Shown piece after piece: positions 7,069 through 14,987 of a stretch of 32,684 nucleotides of DNA. Position 1 is the stretch's first letter. Each line of letters opens with the position of its first letter. The stretch lies in contig JADGCJ010000028.1 in the NCBI GenBank assembly GCA_015229045.1, positions 1 to 32,684 on the forward strand, read 5' to 3'. Made by a program: the position numbers and the translations under genes. This stretch comes from Magnetococcales bacterium. GTDB taxonomy: Bacteria > Pseudomonadota > Magnetococcia > Magnetococcales > DC0425bin3. The notes beneath the pieces were generated by a model, which worked only from the letters and a program-made list of their open reading frames with translations, had not been told where the DNA came from and searched no databases.

Positions 7069-8574
7069 ATGTCTCAAGCGGGCAGAAACCCAGTCCAGAT
7101 GGCCGAACCCGACCAGGATATTGTTGCCGGGCCGGGGGAGATTTTTTTGTCTCTGGATCCGGTTGAAGTCTGGGTACGGCGGCATTTGGAGAACGTGGTT
7201 GCCCGGCTGGTGCGGGAGGCCCCGGCCCAGGTGTTGTGCCCGCTGGGGACTGACCTCCGGCTGCTGGCGGAAGCGGATCTCCCCTCGCACGAGGGGTCCG
7301 GATTGCTCTCCCCCCGGATGAACAGGTGGCTGCATGAGCCACCCGAACTCTCCTCTCCGCCGCTCGGATTGGCCAGACGGCGGCAGGCAAGAGCGGCATG
7401 GCGCCTCCCTTTCCCGGCTTCGGTTCTGGCGACCACCCCCTTGCAGGAGGTGCGATCAGCTACGCTTCACCCCGTGACAGAGGTGGCGGTATTGTTGCAG
7501 GAGTCGCCATCGGTCGGCTTTTTACCTGCCCAGGAGTTGGAGGCAAGGGTGTCGGCGCCTACGCCTGGTCCGTCGTTGGTGCCTACGTTGACCGCAGCGC
7601 CGATGCCTCCTCTGGCAGCGGCGAAGAGGCCGCTTGCGGGGATGACTGCGCGGCTTGAACAGGGCCCGGAATCGATTGTTTTTATTTCCAGATTGATTGA
7701 AGAGGCCACCGTGCGGGGGCAGAAGTCGGAGCGGGCGATGGCCGACGCGGCACCGGCTGTGGCGTCGGTGGTGCAGCTGGTGACGTCGTACAGGAAAAGA
7801 TCGGCAGCGATGCCACCTGTACCGGAAGCGGTTGTCTCCCCTCCGCAGCCGCCTGAACCGATGATTGCGGCTGTTTTGGCAGAAGCGGAACCCGATGTCT
7901 TGACAACGGAAATGTTTGACATGCCGGTTGTGGCCGTTGCGGCAGAGCCGGAGCCTGTCGCTGTCGTATCGGAACAAACTTTTTTTGCGCCGGACCCTGT
8001 TGACGCGTCGGTCATCGTTGACCTGGAGGCGTGGGAGCCTGCAAAAGTCGCCGCCGATCCAGGCACGGCAGCCCGTCGCGATGGTGTCAAACAGGAGTGG
8101 CCCGACTGGGATTGGGAGTCGCTCCTCGAACAGGAACTGCCGGAAACGAGAGCTGAAAAAACTCCTCTCCTGCGGATGGATACGCCCCTGTCAACCCATC
8201 TTGAGAGGTGGTCGGGAGTCTGTTTTGCCTGCACCTTTGCGCTGGGGGCTCTCTCCAGAGGTGCCCTGGATTGGTATCGCCGCCACTTCGAGGAGGGCCT
8301 GTACCTGGAGTGGGTGGTGTGGCGTGCGGAAAAATGTTTGCAAAAAAGGGATGTTGCCGGTGCGGTGGCCATCCTGGAGCCGGTGACGCAGGGCCGGTAT
8401 GTCAACGCAGAGGTTTTTTTGCTTCTGGCCCAAACGCTCGATGCCGTTGGGGACAACGATCAGGCGCTGCGCGTCCTGCTGCGTGGCCTGACGCGCGATC
8501 TGGACAGGTACCGTCTGGGCCAGGCCGTAGGACGGATTTTTTTGGGGAGTTGTGCAAAAAAATGGCGGAGCTGA
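7069..8574 (+). CDS. Unknown protein with MamA-like C-terminal TPR region
   Basis: A 501-residue protein of unknown function within the mam cluster. Residues 1-~370 are largely low-complexity (Ala, Pro, Val, Glu) with no transmembrane segment seen. The C-terminal ~128 residues (from 374) align by eye with the MamA N-terminal half encoded just upstream: a helix, then WYRRHF (MamA WYEETF), then a TPR with AVAILEPV (MamA ALGILTGI) and a second TPR ending ALRVLLRGL (MamA GMNLLEGL). This suggests a MamA paralogue or duplicated fragment with an acquired N-terminal extension, perhaps a magnetosome surface protein. It starts after the repeat element and overlaps the rpn gene by 13 bases, implying coupled translation. 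CDS call is good; any function is inference. Confidence 0.8.
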   Translation: MSQAGRNPVQMAEPDQDIVAGPGEIFLSLDPVEVWVRRHLENVVARLVREAPAQVLCPLGTDLRLLAEADLPSHEGSGLLSPRMNRWLHEPPELSSPPLGLARRRQARAAWRLPFPASVLATTPLQEVRSATLHPVTEVAVLLQESPSVGFLPAQELEARVSAPTPGPSLVPTLTAAPMPPLAAAKRPLAGMTARLEQGPESIVFISRLIEEATVRGQKSERAMADAAPAVASVVQLVTSYRKRSAAMPPVPEAVVSPPQPPEPMIAAVLAEAEPDVLTTEMFDMPVVAVAAEPEPVAVVSEQTFFAPDPVDASVIVDLEAWEPAKVAADPGTAARRDGVKQEWPDWDWESLLEQELPETRAEKTPLLRMDTPLSTHLERWSGVCFACTFALGALSRGALDWYRRHFEEGLYLEWVVWRAEKCLQKRDVAGAVAILEPVTQGRYVNAEVFLLLAQTLDAVGDNDQALRVLLRGLTRDLDRYRLGQAVGRIFLGSCAKKWRS

Positions 8575-9563
8575 CCCCCCATGATGCCATTTACCATCGC
8601 CTGTTTTCCTACCCGGAGATGGTCGCCGACCTGCTGCGCAATTTTCTCGATCCTGCCCTTGCAGCTGAACTCGACCTGTCGCGCATGACGCGCCTGAACA
8701 CCAAGCTGACCGCCCAGACCGGAGAACGTCGACGGGGAGACATGGTTTGGGAGGTTCCCATTCGTGCTGGGGGAAACCTGTTTTTGCTGTTGATGCTGGA
8801 GTTTCAGTCGGATATGGACCCGTGGATGGTGTTGCGTCTGGCGGTGTATACCGGATTGCTTTATCAACAGCTGGTGGCCGAACGCAAACTGAAACCCGCC
8901 GATGGCCTGCCGCCGGTCCTTCCCGTCATACTCTACAACGGGGAGCCGCGCTGGAGTGCCGCAACGGCTCTGCACGATCTGATCCGTCTGCCGTCCGGAT
9001 CGCCGTTGTGGCCATATCAACCCCAGATGCGCTATCATGTCATTGACGAGGGAGTTTTTCCGGATGAAGAGTTGCAGGGGCGTTCCTCCCTGCTGGCGAT
9101 TTTTTTTCGGATGCAGCACCCGGCCACTCCGGAGGCGATTCTGGGCGCCAGCCGCGACCTGATTCAATGGTTTGCCAACCATCCGGATGGCCCACCCGTG
9201 AAGCGCCTGTTCCGCGAATTGCTGATCGCCGGTCTGGAAAAGCTCGAAGGGCACCAACCCGCTTCGCCCATTCCAGAAGGCCTTGAAGAGGTTATGAATA
9301 TGCTGGCAAACCATGTCGAAAAATGGACCAAGGATATTGAACAAAGGGGCATCCTGATTGGCAAAGAAGAGGGCATCCTGATTGGCGAGTTGAAGGGCCT
9401 GCAAAGGGGCAAGGTGGATACCCTGCTTTTGTTGATCGAGCGCCGCTTTGGTCCGGCGCCCGGGTGGGTCCATGCCAGATTGGCCGACGCCGACCTGGAA
9501 ACCCTGGATATGTGGATGGCCAATATTCTTGATGCCGAGTCGGTAGAGGCCGTTTTCCAATAA
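8562..9563 (+). CDS. Rpn-family recombination-promoting nuclease / putative transposase
   Basis: A 333-residue protein of the Rpn / PF04754 (transposase_31) family, which carries a PD-(D/E)XK nuclease fold; Rpn proteins of E. coli cleave DNA and promote RecA-independent recombination. Family features: the opening PHDAIYHRLFSYPEMVADLL, the nuclease core around MVWEVPIR and LLLMLEFQSDMDPWM (about residues 60-90), PVILYNGEPRWSA (about 125), and a C-terminal tail of Gly-Ile-Leu-rich repeats (GILIGKEEGILIGELKG, about 265-285) before a short helical domain. The ATG at 8562 is inside the 501-aa gene, preceded by GGGGAG. No terminal inverted repeats were found, so it does not look like a complete insertion sequence. 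Its position between mamA-like and mamQ is unusual. Confidence 0.85.
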   Translation: MAELTPHDAIYHRLFSYPEMVADLLRNFLDPALAAELDLSRMTRLNTKLTAQTGERRRGDMVWEVPIRAGGNLFLLLMLEFQSDMDPWMVLRLAVYTGLLYQQLVAERKLKPADGLPPVLPVILYNGEPRWSAATALHDLIRLPSGSPLWPYQPQMRYHVIDEGVFPDEELQGRSSLLAIFFRMQHPATPEAILGASRDLIQWFANHPDGPPVKRLFRELLIAGLEKLEGHQPASPIPEGLEEVMNMLANHVEKWTKDIEQRGILIGKEEGILIGELKGLQRGKVDTLLLLIERRFGPAPGWVHARLADADLETLDMWMANILDAESVEAVFQ

Positions 9564-9593
9564 CCTTTTCTTTTTCAGCTGACCGACCCGACC

Positions 9594-10550
9594 ATGGCCG
9601 ACACGAAAAAAGAGAACGAAGAGCTGGAGTCCTACATCGCCGAACCGCTCAACGACGAGCGGCTGCGGCGCATGAAACGCCTCCTGCGCGACATGTACCA
9701 GGAGGAGTTTGCCACCCGGAAGCTGCATCTGCCGCCGATCAAGGCCCGTTTTTTGATTCTTGTTCTTTCCTTTGTTTCCGTTCTTGTTTTTGGCATCACC
9801 ACCCTGTACAACTTTAACCGTTTCGTCACCCTGGAGGAGCGGGTTTTGTCGGCGGAGGGGCATGTGCAGGACGTGCTGCAACGCAGGCGGAACCTGTTCC
9901 ACAACCTGATCAACATGACCCTGAACAATGCTGTTCTGGAACAGGAGATTGTGCAGCAGGTGACCGATCGGCGTACCGAGATTGGCCGACAGGCAACCAA
10001 AAGCGGGTCGGCGACCGTGACCTCCCCGCCAGCGGTCAGCATGTCACCTCCGGTTGCCAGCTCTCCAGGCGTTGCCAGCTCTCCAGGCGTTGCTGTTGAT
10101 ACGCCCCCTGTTGCTGCGCAGGCCTCCCCTCCGCTGGTGGGCCAGTCGCTGCTGGCGCAACTCGCAGGGGCGGGGGATTTGGGCAACGAGGCGATGGCCA
10201 AACTCCTGGCCATTGCCGAACAGTACCCGCAGGTGACCACCACCGTGACCTACCAGCAGTTGATGGATAAACTGGTCGAGTTGGAAGATCGCATCTCCCA
10301 TCGACGGGACGAATACAACGAAGAGGTCCGGGTCTACAATACGCTGATCACCTCGTTTCCCTGGTACTTTTTGGCCAGGATCACCGGCTTTCGGCGGGCC
10401 GAGTACTATCACGCGACGCATACGGAGTCGCCGCAGATGACCCCGGAGACCTTTTATCGACTGCTGCCCTCGGGCAACAAGAAAAAGCCAGCCCTGGACG
10501 ATGACGCCGGCAAAAAAGCCGTGGACAAAGGGAGTGACCGGAAACCATGA
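9594..10550 (+). CDS. mamQ: MamQ, LemA-family magnetosome protein
   Basis: A 318-residue membrane protein of the LemA family; MamQ is needed for magnetosome membrane formation. A charged cytosolic N-terminus (1-48) precedes one transmembrane helix (about 50-70), then the LemA-like helical region, with TLYNFNRFVTLEERVLSAEG (about 65-85) and RRNLFHNLINMT (about 98-110). The helical bundle is split by a Ser/Pro/Val-rich insert (about 140-185) that includes a 15-bp tandem duplication encoding SSPGVA twice, and resumes with LVELEDRISHRRDEYNEEV. MamQ of magnetospirilla is about 272 aa, so the insert explains the extra length. The stop overlaps the mamB start (ATGA), so the two are coupled. Confidence 0.93.
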   Translation: MADTKKENEELESYIAEPLNDERLRRMKRLLRDMYQEEFATRKLHLPPIKARFLILVLSFVSVLVFGITTLYNFNRFVTLEERVLSAEGHVQDVLQRRRNLFHNLINMTLNNAVLEQEIVQQVTDRRTEIGRQATKSGSATVTSPPAVSMSPPVASSPGVASSPGVAVDTPPVAAQASPPLVGQSLLAQLAGAGDLGNEAMAKLLAIAEQYPQVTTTVTYQQLMDKLVELEDRISHRRDEYNEEVRVYNTLITSFPWYFLARITGFRRAEYYHATHTESPQMTPETFYRLLPSGNKKKPALDDDAGKKAVDKGSDRKP

Positions 10551-11431
10551 GACATGATCGCTGCAAGTCGTGCTACCATGAACACGTCTGGTACTCCATC
10601 GCCAACAATGTGTTTTTGGTGATTTATAAAGGGGTGATGGGGGTGTTGACCGGGTGTCAGGCGCTGATTGCCGATGCCTTTCACTCTTCGGCGGATCTGA
10701 TCGCCTCGATCATCACCCTGTTCAGCCTGAAAATCTCCGAAAAGCCGCCCGATGCCGATCACCATTATGGTCATGGCAAGATTCAGTTTCTCTCCTCGTC
10801 CATCGTTGGCCTGATCCTGCTGGTTGGAGGGATCTTCATCCTGATCAATGCCCTCACCTCGGTGGTGACCGGGGCCTACGCCGAACCGGATCCGATCGCC
10901 CTGCTGGGGGCGGCGGTTTCGGTGGCGATGAACGAGTTTTTGTTTCGTTATCAGAGCTGCGTGGGGCGCGAAAACAACAGCCCCGCCATCATGGCCAACG
11001 CCTGGGACAATCGCTCGGATGCGTTTTCCTCGATGGCCGTGCTGGTGGGAATCAGCCTGGCCATTTTTGGTTTGCCGATCGCCGACCCCCTGGCGGCCAT
11101 CGGTGTCTCGATGGTGGTGGCCAAGATTGGTATCGATCTCATTCTGGAGGCCATCGACGGCCTGATGGACGCCTCGCTGGGTATGGATGAGCTGAAGGCC
11201 ATCCACAACGTGGTCAACAAGGTGCCGGGGATTCGCGGCGTCTCCTACATGCGCGGTCGCACCATGGGCGACAGGCTGCACGTCGAAGTCGATGTCATGG
11301 TGCCCGATACCCTCAAGGTCTACGAAGGCGACCTTATCGTCGACCTCCTGCGCCAGCGCATCATGGACGAGGTCGAACACATGGGCGAACTGGAGATCTT
11401 TCTGTCGCCGGTCGAGGTGGCTGAAGCGTAG
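10547..11431 (+). CDS. mamB: MamB, cation diffusion facilitator (iron transport, magnetosome formation)
   Basis: A 294-residue CDF transporter, partner of MamM; MamB also helps start magnetosome membrane formation. An N-terminal CKSC pair (C6, C9) precedes six hydrophobic segments and a C-terminal cytosolic dimer domain (about 210-290). Predicted site residues are H46 and D50 (FHSSADL) and D154/D158 (WDNRSD), a normal CDF set, unlike the Tyr in MamM. The GHGK motif (near 75-78) is also present. Its 3' end is only 47 bases from the convergent TPR gene. It is the last mam gene in the window: no mamS, mamT or mamR follows. Confidence 0.95.
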   Translation: MRHDRCKSCYHEHVWYSIANNVFLVIYKGVMGVLTGCQALIADAFHSSADLIASIITLFSLKISEKPPDADHHYGHGKIQFLSSSIVGLILLVGGIFILINALTSVVTGAYAEPDPIALLGAAVSVAMNEFLFRYQSCVGRENNSPAIMANAWDNRSDAFSSMAVLVGISLAIFGLPIADPLAAIGVSMVVAKIGIDLILEAIDGLMDASLGMDELKAIHNVVNKVPGIRGVSYMRGRTMGDRLHVEVDVMVPDTLKVYEGDLIVDLLRQRIMDEVEHMGELEIFLSPVEVAEA

Positions 11432-11478
11432 AGATTTTCAAACCAACAGACCCTGGAGAAGAGGCGAGACCCGACCCG

Positions 11479-12507
11479 CTATTGGGTACTGATTTGCTGG
11501 CGGTACATTGTGGCCAAGGCGTGGCCTGGTTGCAGGGCCAGGATCTTGTCAAAGTCAGCCAGGGCCTCCCGGGGTTTTCCCAGCTTGGAAAAGACAACGC
11601 CGCGACGCAGGCGATACTCCACCTGGTCCGGCATCAGGGCAACGGCCTTGTCGAATGCGGCCAGGGCAGGTTGAAGCTGCTCCTTGGTTTGCAGGATGAC
11701 ACCCCGATTGAAATGGATCGGGGCGGAATCGGGGTCGATCCTGGCTGCGCGGTCAAAATCAGCCAGGGCCTGGTCGTTTTGCCCCATTTGCAGATAGAGG
11801 TCGCCCCGGTTGGCATAAGCCTTGACCATGTCAGGGTTTAAGGCGATCGCCCGGTTGTAGTCGGCGATGGCCGGGGTGTTTTTGTTCAGTTTGCGTAATA
11901 AATCAGCCCGTGCCAGAAGCGGTTCCGGTTCTTCGGGTCTGAGTTTGATGAGCCGTCCCAGGTCGACCAAGGCCTGTTCTGGGCGTTGCAGGCTGTTCCA
12001 GGCATTGGCCCGTTCTTTCAGAAGGTTGACATTATCTGGTGCCAGGGCAATGGCCTTGCTCAAATCGTTGATGCGGGCTTCAGGGTTGCCTTTGCGCTCC
12101 CAGTACTCAGCGCGCTTGAGCAAAGGATCGGTGGAGGCCGGATTCTCTTTCACATCGCGGTTGTACAGCCCCAGGGCAATATCGGCATCTTTTTTGGCCA
12201 GGTCATTGTGGCCCATTTTTTCGTAAACGATGGCCCGGTTTTCAAAGGCCCGCGCCAGCCAGTGGGGTTTCCGGACAACGACGAAGGCAAATTTGCGCTC
12301 CGCAGCGTCGGTTTGTCCCAACTCCATGGAATACAGGCCACTCAACCAGATATTGCGCAACTCCTGGTCAGTGACCTCCTCCTCCAAAGCCGACGACACG
12401 GATTTTGCATCGACGGCGAATCCGGATTGCGGGACAAACGCTCCCACAGAGAGGAGCGTTCCGAGAAAAAACAAACCTGTCCAGCGCCATTGAGAACGAA
12501 TATTCAT
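11479..12507 (-). CDS. Exported TPR-repeat protein
   Basis: A 342-residue protein with a signal peptide (about residues 1-31, cleavage near GFAVDA), followed by about seven tandem tetratricopeptide repeats, several canonical (for example AIADYNRAIALNPDMVKAYA and ALADFDRAARIDPDSAPIHF). TPRs mediate protein-protein binding, so a periplasmic scaffold or assembly role is likely. I chose ATG 12507 because it starts directly before the signal peptide; the frame is open up to 12669. It is the last gene of the minus-strand redox set, 92 bases after the ten-heme cytochrome, so it may help assemble those cytochromes (inference). Confidence 0.82.
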   Translation of the reverse strand: MNIRSQWRWTGLFFLGTLLSVGAFVPQSGFAVDAKSVSSALEEEVTDQELRNIWLSGLYSMELGQTDAAERKFAFVVVRKPHWLARAFENRAIVYEKMGHNDLAKKDADIALGLYNRDVKENPASTDPLLKRAEYWERKGNPEARINDLSKAIALAPDNVNLLKERANAWNSLQRPEQALVDLGRLIKLRPEEPEPLLARADLLRKLNKNTPAIADYNRAIALNPDMVKAYANRGDLYLQMGQNDQALADFDRAARIDPDSAPIHFNRGVILQTKEQLQPALAAFDKAVALMPDQVEYRLRRGVVFSKLGKPREALADFDKILALQPGHALATMYRQQISTQ

Positions 12508-12599
12508 CACATTTTGCCGAAGGAGAGACCACCACGTCCGACGCATCGTAGCACAGGGCATGATCGGGTTTGAAGGGGGTTTTGTTCCTGGGGGAATAT

Positions 12600-14984
12600 T
12601 CATCGCAAAGGGTTGTTTGCCGGGTGTATGCGTGCCGTGGTTTTTTTCCCGACGTGATAGTTGTGGCACAGCAGGCAGGCATCACCGGCCTTGTCGGGTT
12701 GGTGACAGGTGGAGCAAATCTTTTTTTCCAGCTGGGCAAATCCGCTGTTGGAGGTGGACGTTGTTTTTGGTGAAGTTTCTGGAATGGCCGTCGTGGTGAA
12801 GGAGTGGCAATCCTGGCACCGGGGAAGCAGATTTTGATGTGCTGCGTGGGAAAATTTTCTGAACCCTTTGGCGTTCAATGGTTTGGTGCGTCCGTGCCAC
12901 ATGGGAAGGGTCAGATCGTTTTGTGTGGACGAACCAAAATGACATTTGCCGCACTGTCCGGTGGTTTTCTCGGCGACCAGTAATTGAAAGAGACGCTGCG
13001 CTGCCTGGGATGACTTTTGCCGCGAAAAAAGGGTGTCCAGCCAGGAACGCAGAAAACCATCCTCATGTCCGGTCGGCAGGTAGTAGAGTGAAAATCCCTC
13101 CCGATACCAGCCACCCCCTTCTATCCAGGCGTCATCCGGGAGGGGGCGTAGGGCAGGGGCACGGGAGCTTGAGGTCAATGCCGCCTTGCCTTGATCCGTT
13201 GCCGCTTTTTTGTCGTCATCCGCTTTTTTGTCGTCGTCGAAGAGTCCTTTTTTGTCGTCATCCACTTTTTTGTCATCGTCGAAGAGTCCCTTTTTGTCGT
13301 CGTCGAAGAGTCCCTTTTTGTCGTCGTCGAAGAGTCCCTTTTTGTCGTCGTCGAAGAGTCCCCCTTTATCGCTGCCGATGCTGGAAGGGGGATCCTGGGC
13401 ACTCTTTGGCAAGGAGCCATGTGTTGTCTGGGGAGAGGGGTCGGCATGCAGGATGGACGACGCAGATTTTTCTCTGCCCCTCGTTGCCGGAATGACGTAC
13501 CCGCGGTCGGGAATGGGGACCGATTTGCCCTGCTGATGCAGCGGAACCTCCTCCAGAAGATGGGGAAACCACTCCTTCTGGATGGAACGGATCAAATCGG
13601 CAGGCATCTGTCCACTCAACTGCGCAAGAATTTGATAATCCGGACGCTCTCCCAGTAAATATTGCAGGCGTCTGGCCAGGGCCGGACGACCCTGGGTCAA
13701 TAAATCGAAGAGAAACTCCTTGATGTTCCAGACCAGGGTGGAGATGGCAGCGAGTTGGCTGTCGGTGGCGGTGGCGAGATCGAGGGTGTCGACGTTGGCC
13801 AGGGTCTCAAAGGCCGAGGCAAATTCCGCTGAGCCGGAAAAAAAGCTGGGCATGAAGGGGGACAACTCGCCATCGCTGGTTGCTGGCCACTCCCCTATGG
13901 CCACTCCCCGCTGGCGCAGGATCTCCAGATCCAGGGGAGGCAGCGAGAGAACTTTCAATCCTTTAGGGCCTGATTGGAACACTTCGCGGATCTGGTCGAT
14001 ATGGCAGGCGCCACACGCGGGTTGAAAGCGGATGGAGGCGATCATGTTGCCCACACCATTGTCGGGATGGCACACCCGGCAATCCTTGGGTGCCTTGTCG
14101 ACCAACTTGCCCTGAAAATGTTTTTGGAAATGACTTCGATGATCAAACTTGATCGCGGTATGCACCTCATGCGGATAATTGACAAAGGGGGGGTGGTCCT
14201 GCTCAAACCGGGAGGTGGCCTTGCGATGGCAGGAGTTGCAGCGATCCTGTGCCCACCAGCTCTCCTGCATGGAGTGACCTTGATGTTCCTGATGACACAA
14301 TCCACATGCCAGGGGATGTTTCCTGCCCAGGTCCGGGTTCAAAAGCGGGGCTGCCATGTGCAGGGTGACGGGCAGGGTTGGCGGGGTGGGCCACTCTGTG
14401 ACTTTGAGATCAAGTCTTTTCAACACATCCGGATCAAGGCTGTGGGGTGATTGGGCATGCTCTCCCAAAGGATGGCATGTCAGGCAGCGCAGGTTGTCTG
14501 GTCGGGGATCGGTTCGCCTCAGGGCGAGCCTGAGCCAACTGCGCGGCCCTTTCTCGGCGGCGGCATGACAGATGGCACAATTGTCGATGGTACTGTGAAA
14601 AGGGTTCAACGGGCCGGGAGAGATGTATTCCAGTACTTTTGTCCCATAGGTGACAGAGAGAACCAGACCCACGGCAATGAACAGGGTCCAACGTGTCAGG
14701 GTGCGACGCCATCCCCGCAGATTGCGCAGAGGCTGGCAGGAAAGCAGAGGTCGGCCGCAACGGCCAATGGGGGAGGGGCCTTCCTGACAGGGACCTCCGG
14801 CCAAGGCGGGGCGGGCACAATGCCAGCGATCCCCGCGACGTATGGGGCGACACTCGTTCTGTCCGCCACAATTGCCCTGTCGATCCGGTCCGGCACGACA
14901 GGTCTTCCCCTGCTGGGAGCGTTCACACACCCAGGGGTGGTGGGGGCGTTCGTAGCGCTCCGGGGTTGTTTGGGGAGGATTCAT
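12600..14984 (-). CDS. Ten-heme c-type cytochrome with Cys-rich N-terminal head
   Basis: A 794-residue membrane-anchored multiheme cytochrome. Order: a cytosolic Cys-rich head with eight cysteines (C20, 29, 39, 45, 56, 66, 76, 83), possibly metal-binding; a transmembrane helix (about 96-114); six CXXCH heme motifs (C136, C167, C227, C249, C302, C324); a hemeless stretch (about 330-535); a KGLFDDDK-type tandem repeat (539-594); and four more CXXCH motifs (C678, C723, C757, C770). The hemes should face the periplasm and conduct electrons. The start lies 3 bases after the stop of the b-type cytochrome gene, pointing to a joint complex. Distal His such as GRKHPLA, PHEVH and FSHAAH are candidate axial ligands. 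The exact family and acceptor are unknown to me. Confidence 0.88.
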   Translation of the reverse strand: MNPPQTTPERYERPHHPWVCERSQQGKTCRAGPDRQGNCGGQNECRPIRRGDRWHCARPALAGGPCQEGPSPIGRCGRPLLSCQPLRNLRGWRRTLTRWTLFIAVGLVLSVTYGTKVLEYISPGPLNPFHSTIDNCAICHAAAEKGPRSWLRLALRRTDPRPDNLRCLTCHPLGEHAQSPHSLDPDVLKRLDLKVTEWPTPPTLPVTLHMAAPLLNPDLGRKHPLACGLCHQEHQGHSMQESWWAQDRCNSCHRKATSRFEQDHPPFVNYPHEVHTAIKFDHRSHFQKHFQGKLVDKAPKDCRVCHPDNGVGNMIASIRFQPACGACHIDQIREVFQSGPKGLKVLSLPPLDLEILRQRGVAIGEWPATSDGELSPFMPSFFSGSAEFASAFETLANVDTLDLATATDSQLAAISTLVWNIKEFLFDLLTQGRPALARRLQYLLGERPDYQILAQLSGQMPADLIRSIQKEWFPHLLEEVPLHQQGKSVPIPDRGYVIPATRGREKSASSILHADPSPQTTHGSLPKSAQDPPSSIGSDKGGLFDDDKKGLFDDDKKGLFDDDKKGLFDDDKKVDDDKKGLFDDDKKADDDKKAATDQGKAALTSSSRAPALRPLPDDAWIEGGGWYREGFSLYYLPTGHEDGFLRSWLDTLFSRQKSSQAAQRLFQLLVAEKTTGQCGKCHFGSSTQNDLTLPMWHGRTKPLNAKGFRKFSHAAHQNLLPRCQDCHSFTTTAIPETSPKTTSTSNSGFAQLEKKICSTCHQPDKAGDACLLCHNYHVGKKTTARIHPANNPLR
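13203..13370 (-). repeat. In-frame tandem repeat encoding KGLFDDDK units
   Basis: About 24-bp units encoding KGLFDDDK occur five times, interspersed with two shorter 18-bp units (KVDDDK, KADDDK), within the ten-heme cytochrome gene (residues 539-594). Several copies are nearly identical at the DNA level, so copy number may vary by slippage. The reading frame is maintained. Confidence 0.9.
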
Positions 14985-14987
14985 GGC

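Noticed and set aside
8562..9563. Rpn gene considered as a complete insertion sequence
   Set aside because: No terminal inverted repeats or target duplication seen around it, and it overlaps the preceding gene.
8460..9902. 480-codon antisense frame across rpn and mamQ
   Set aside because: Crosses two well-supported genes on the plus strand and has no recognisable features.
11432..11478. Searched for a bidirectional terminator between mamB and the TPR gene
   Set aside because: Only 47 bases and no convincing stem-loop with a T-run.
13203..13370. Short regularly spaced repeats considered as a CRISPR array
   Set aside because: Tandem units with no spacers, in frame within a cytochrome gene.
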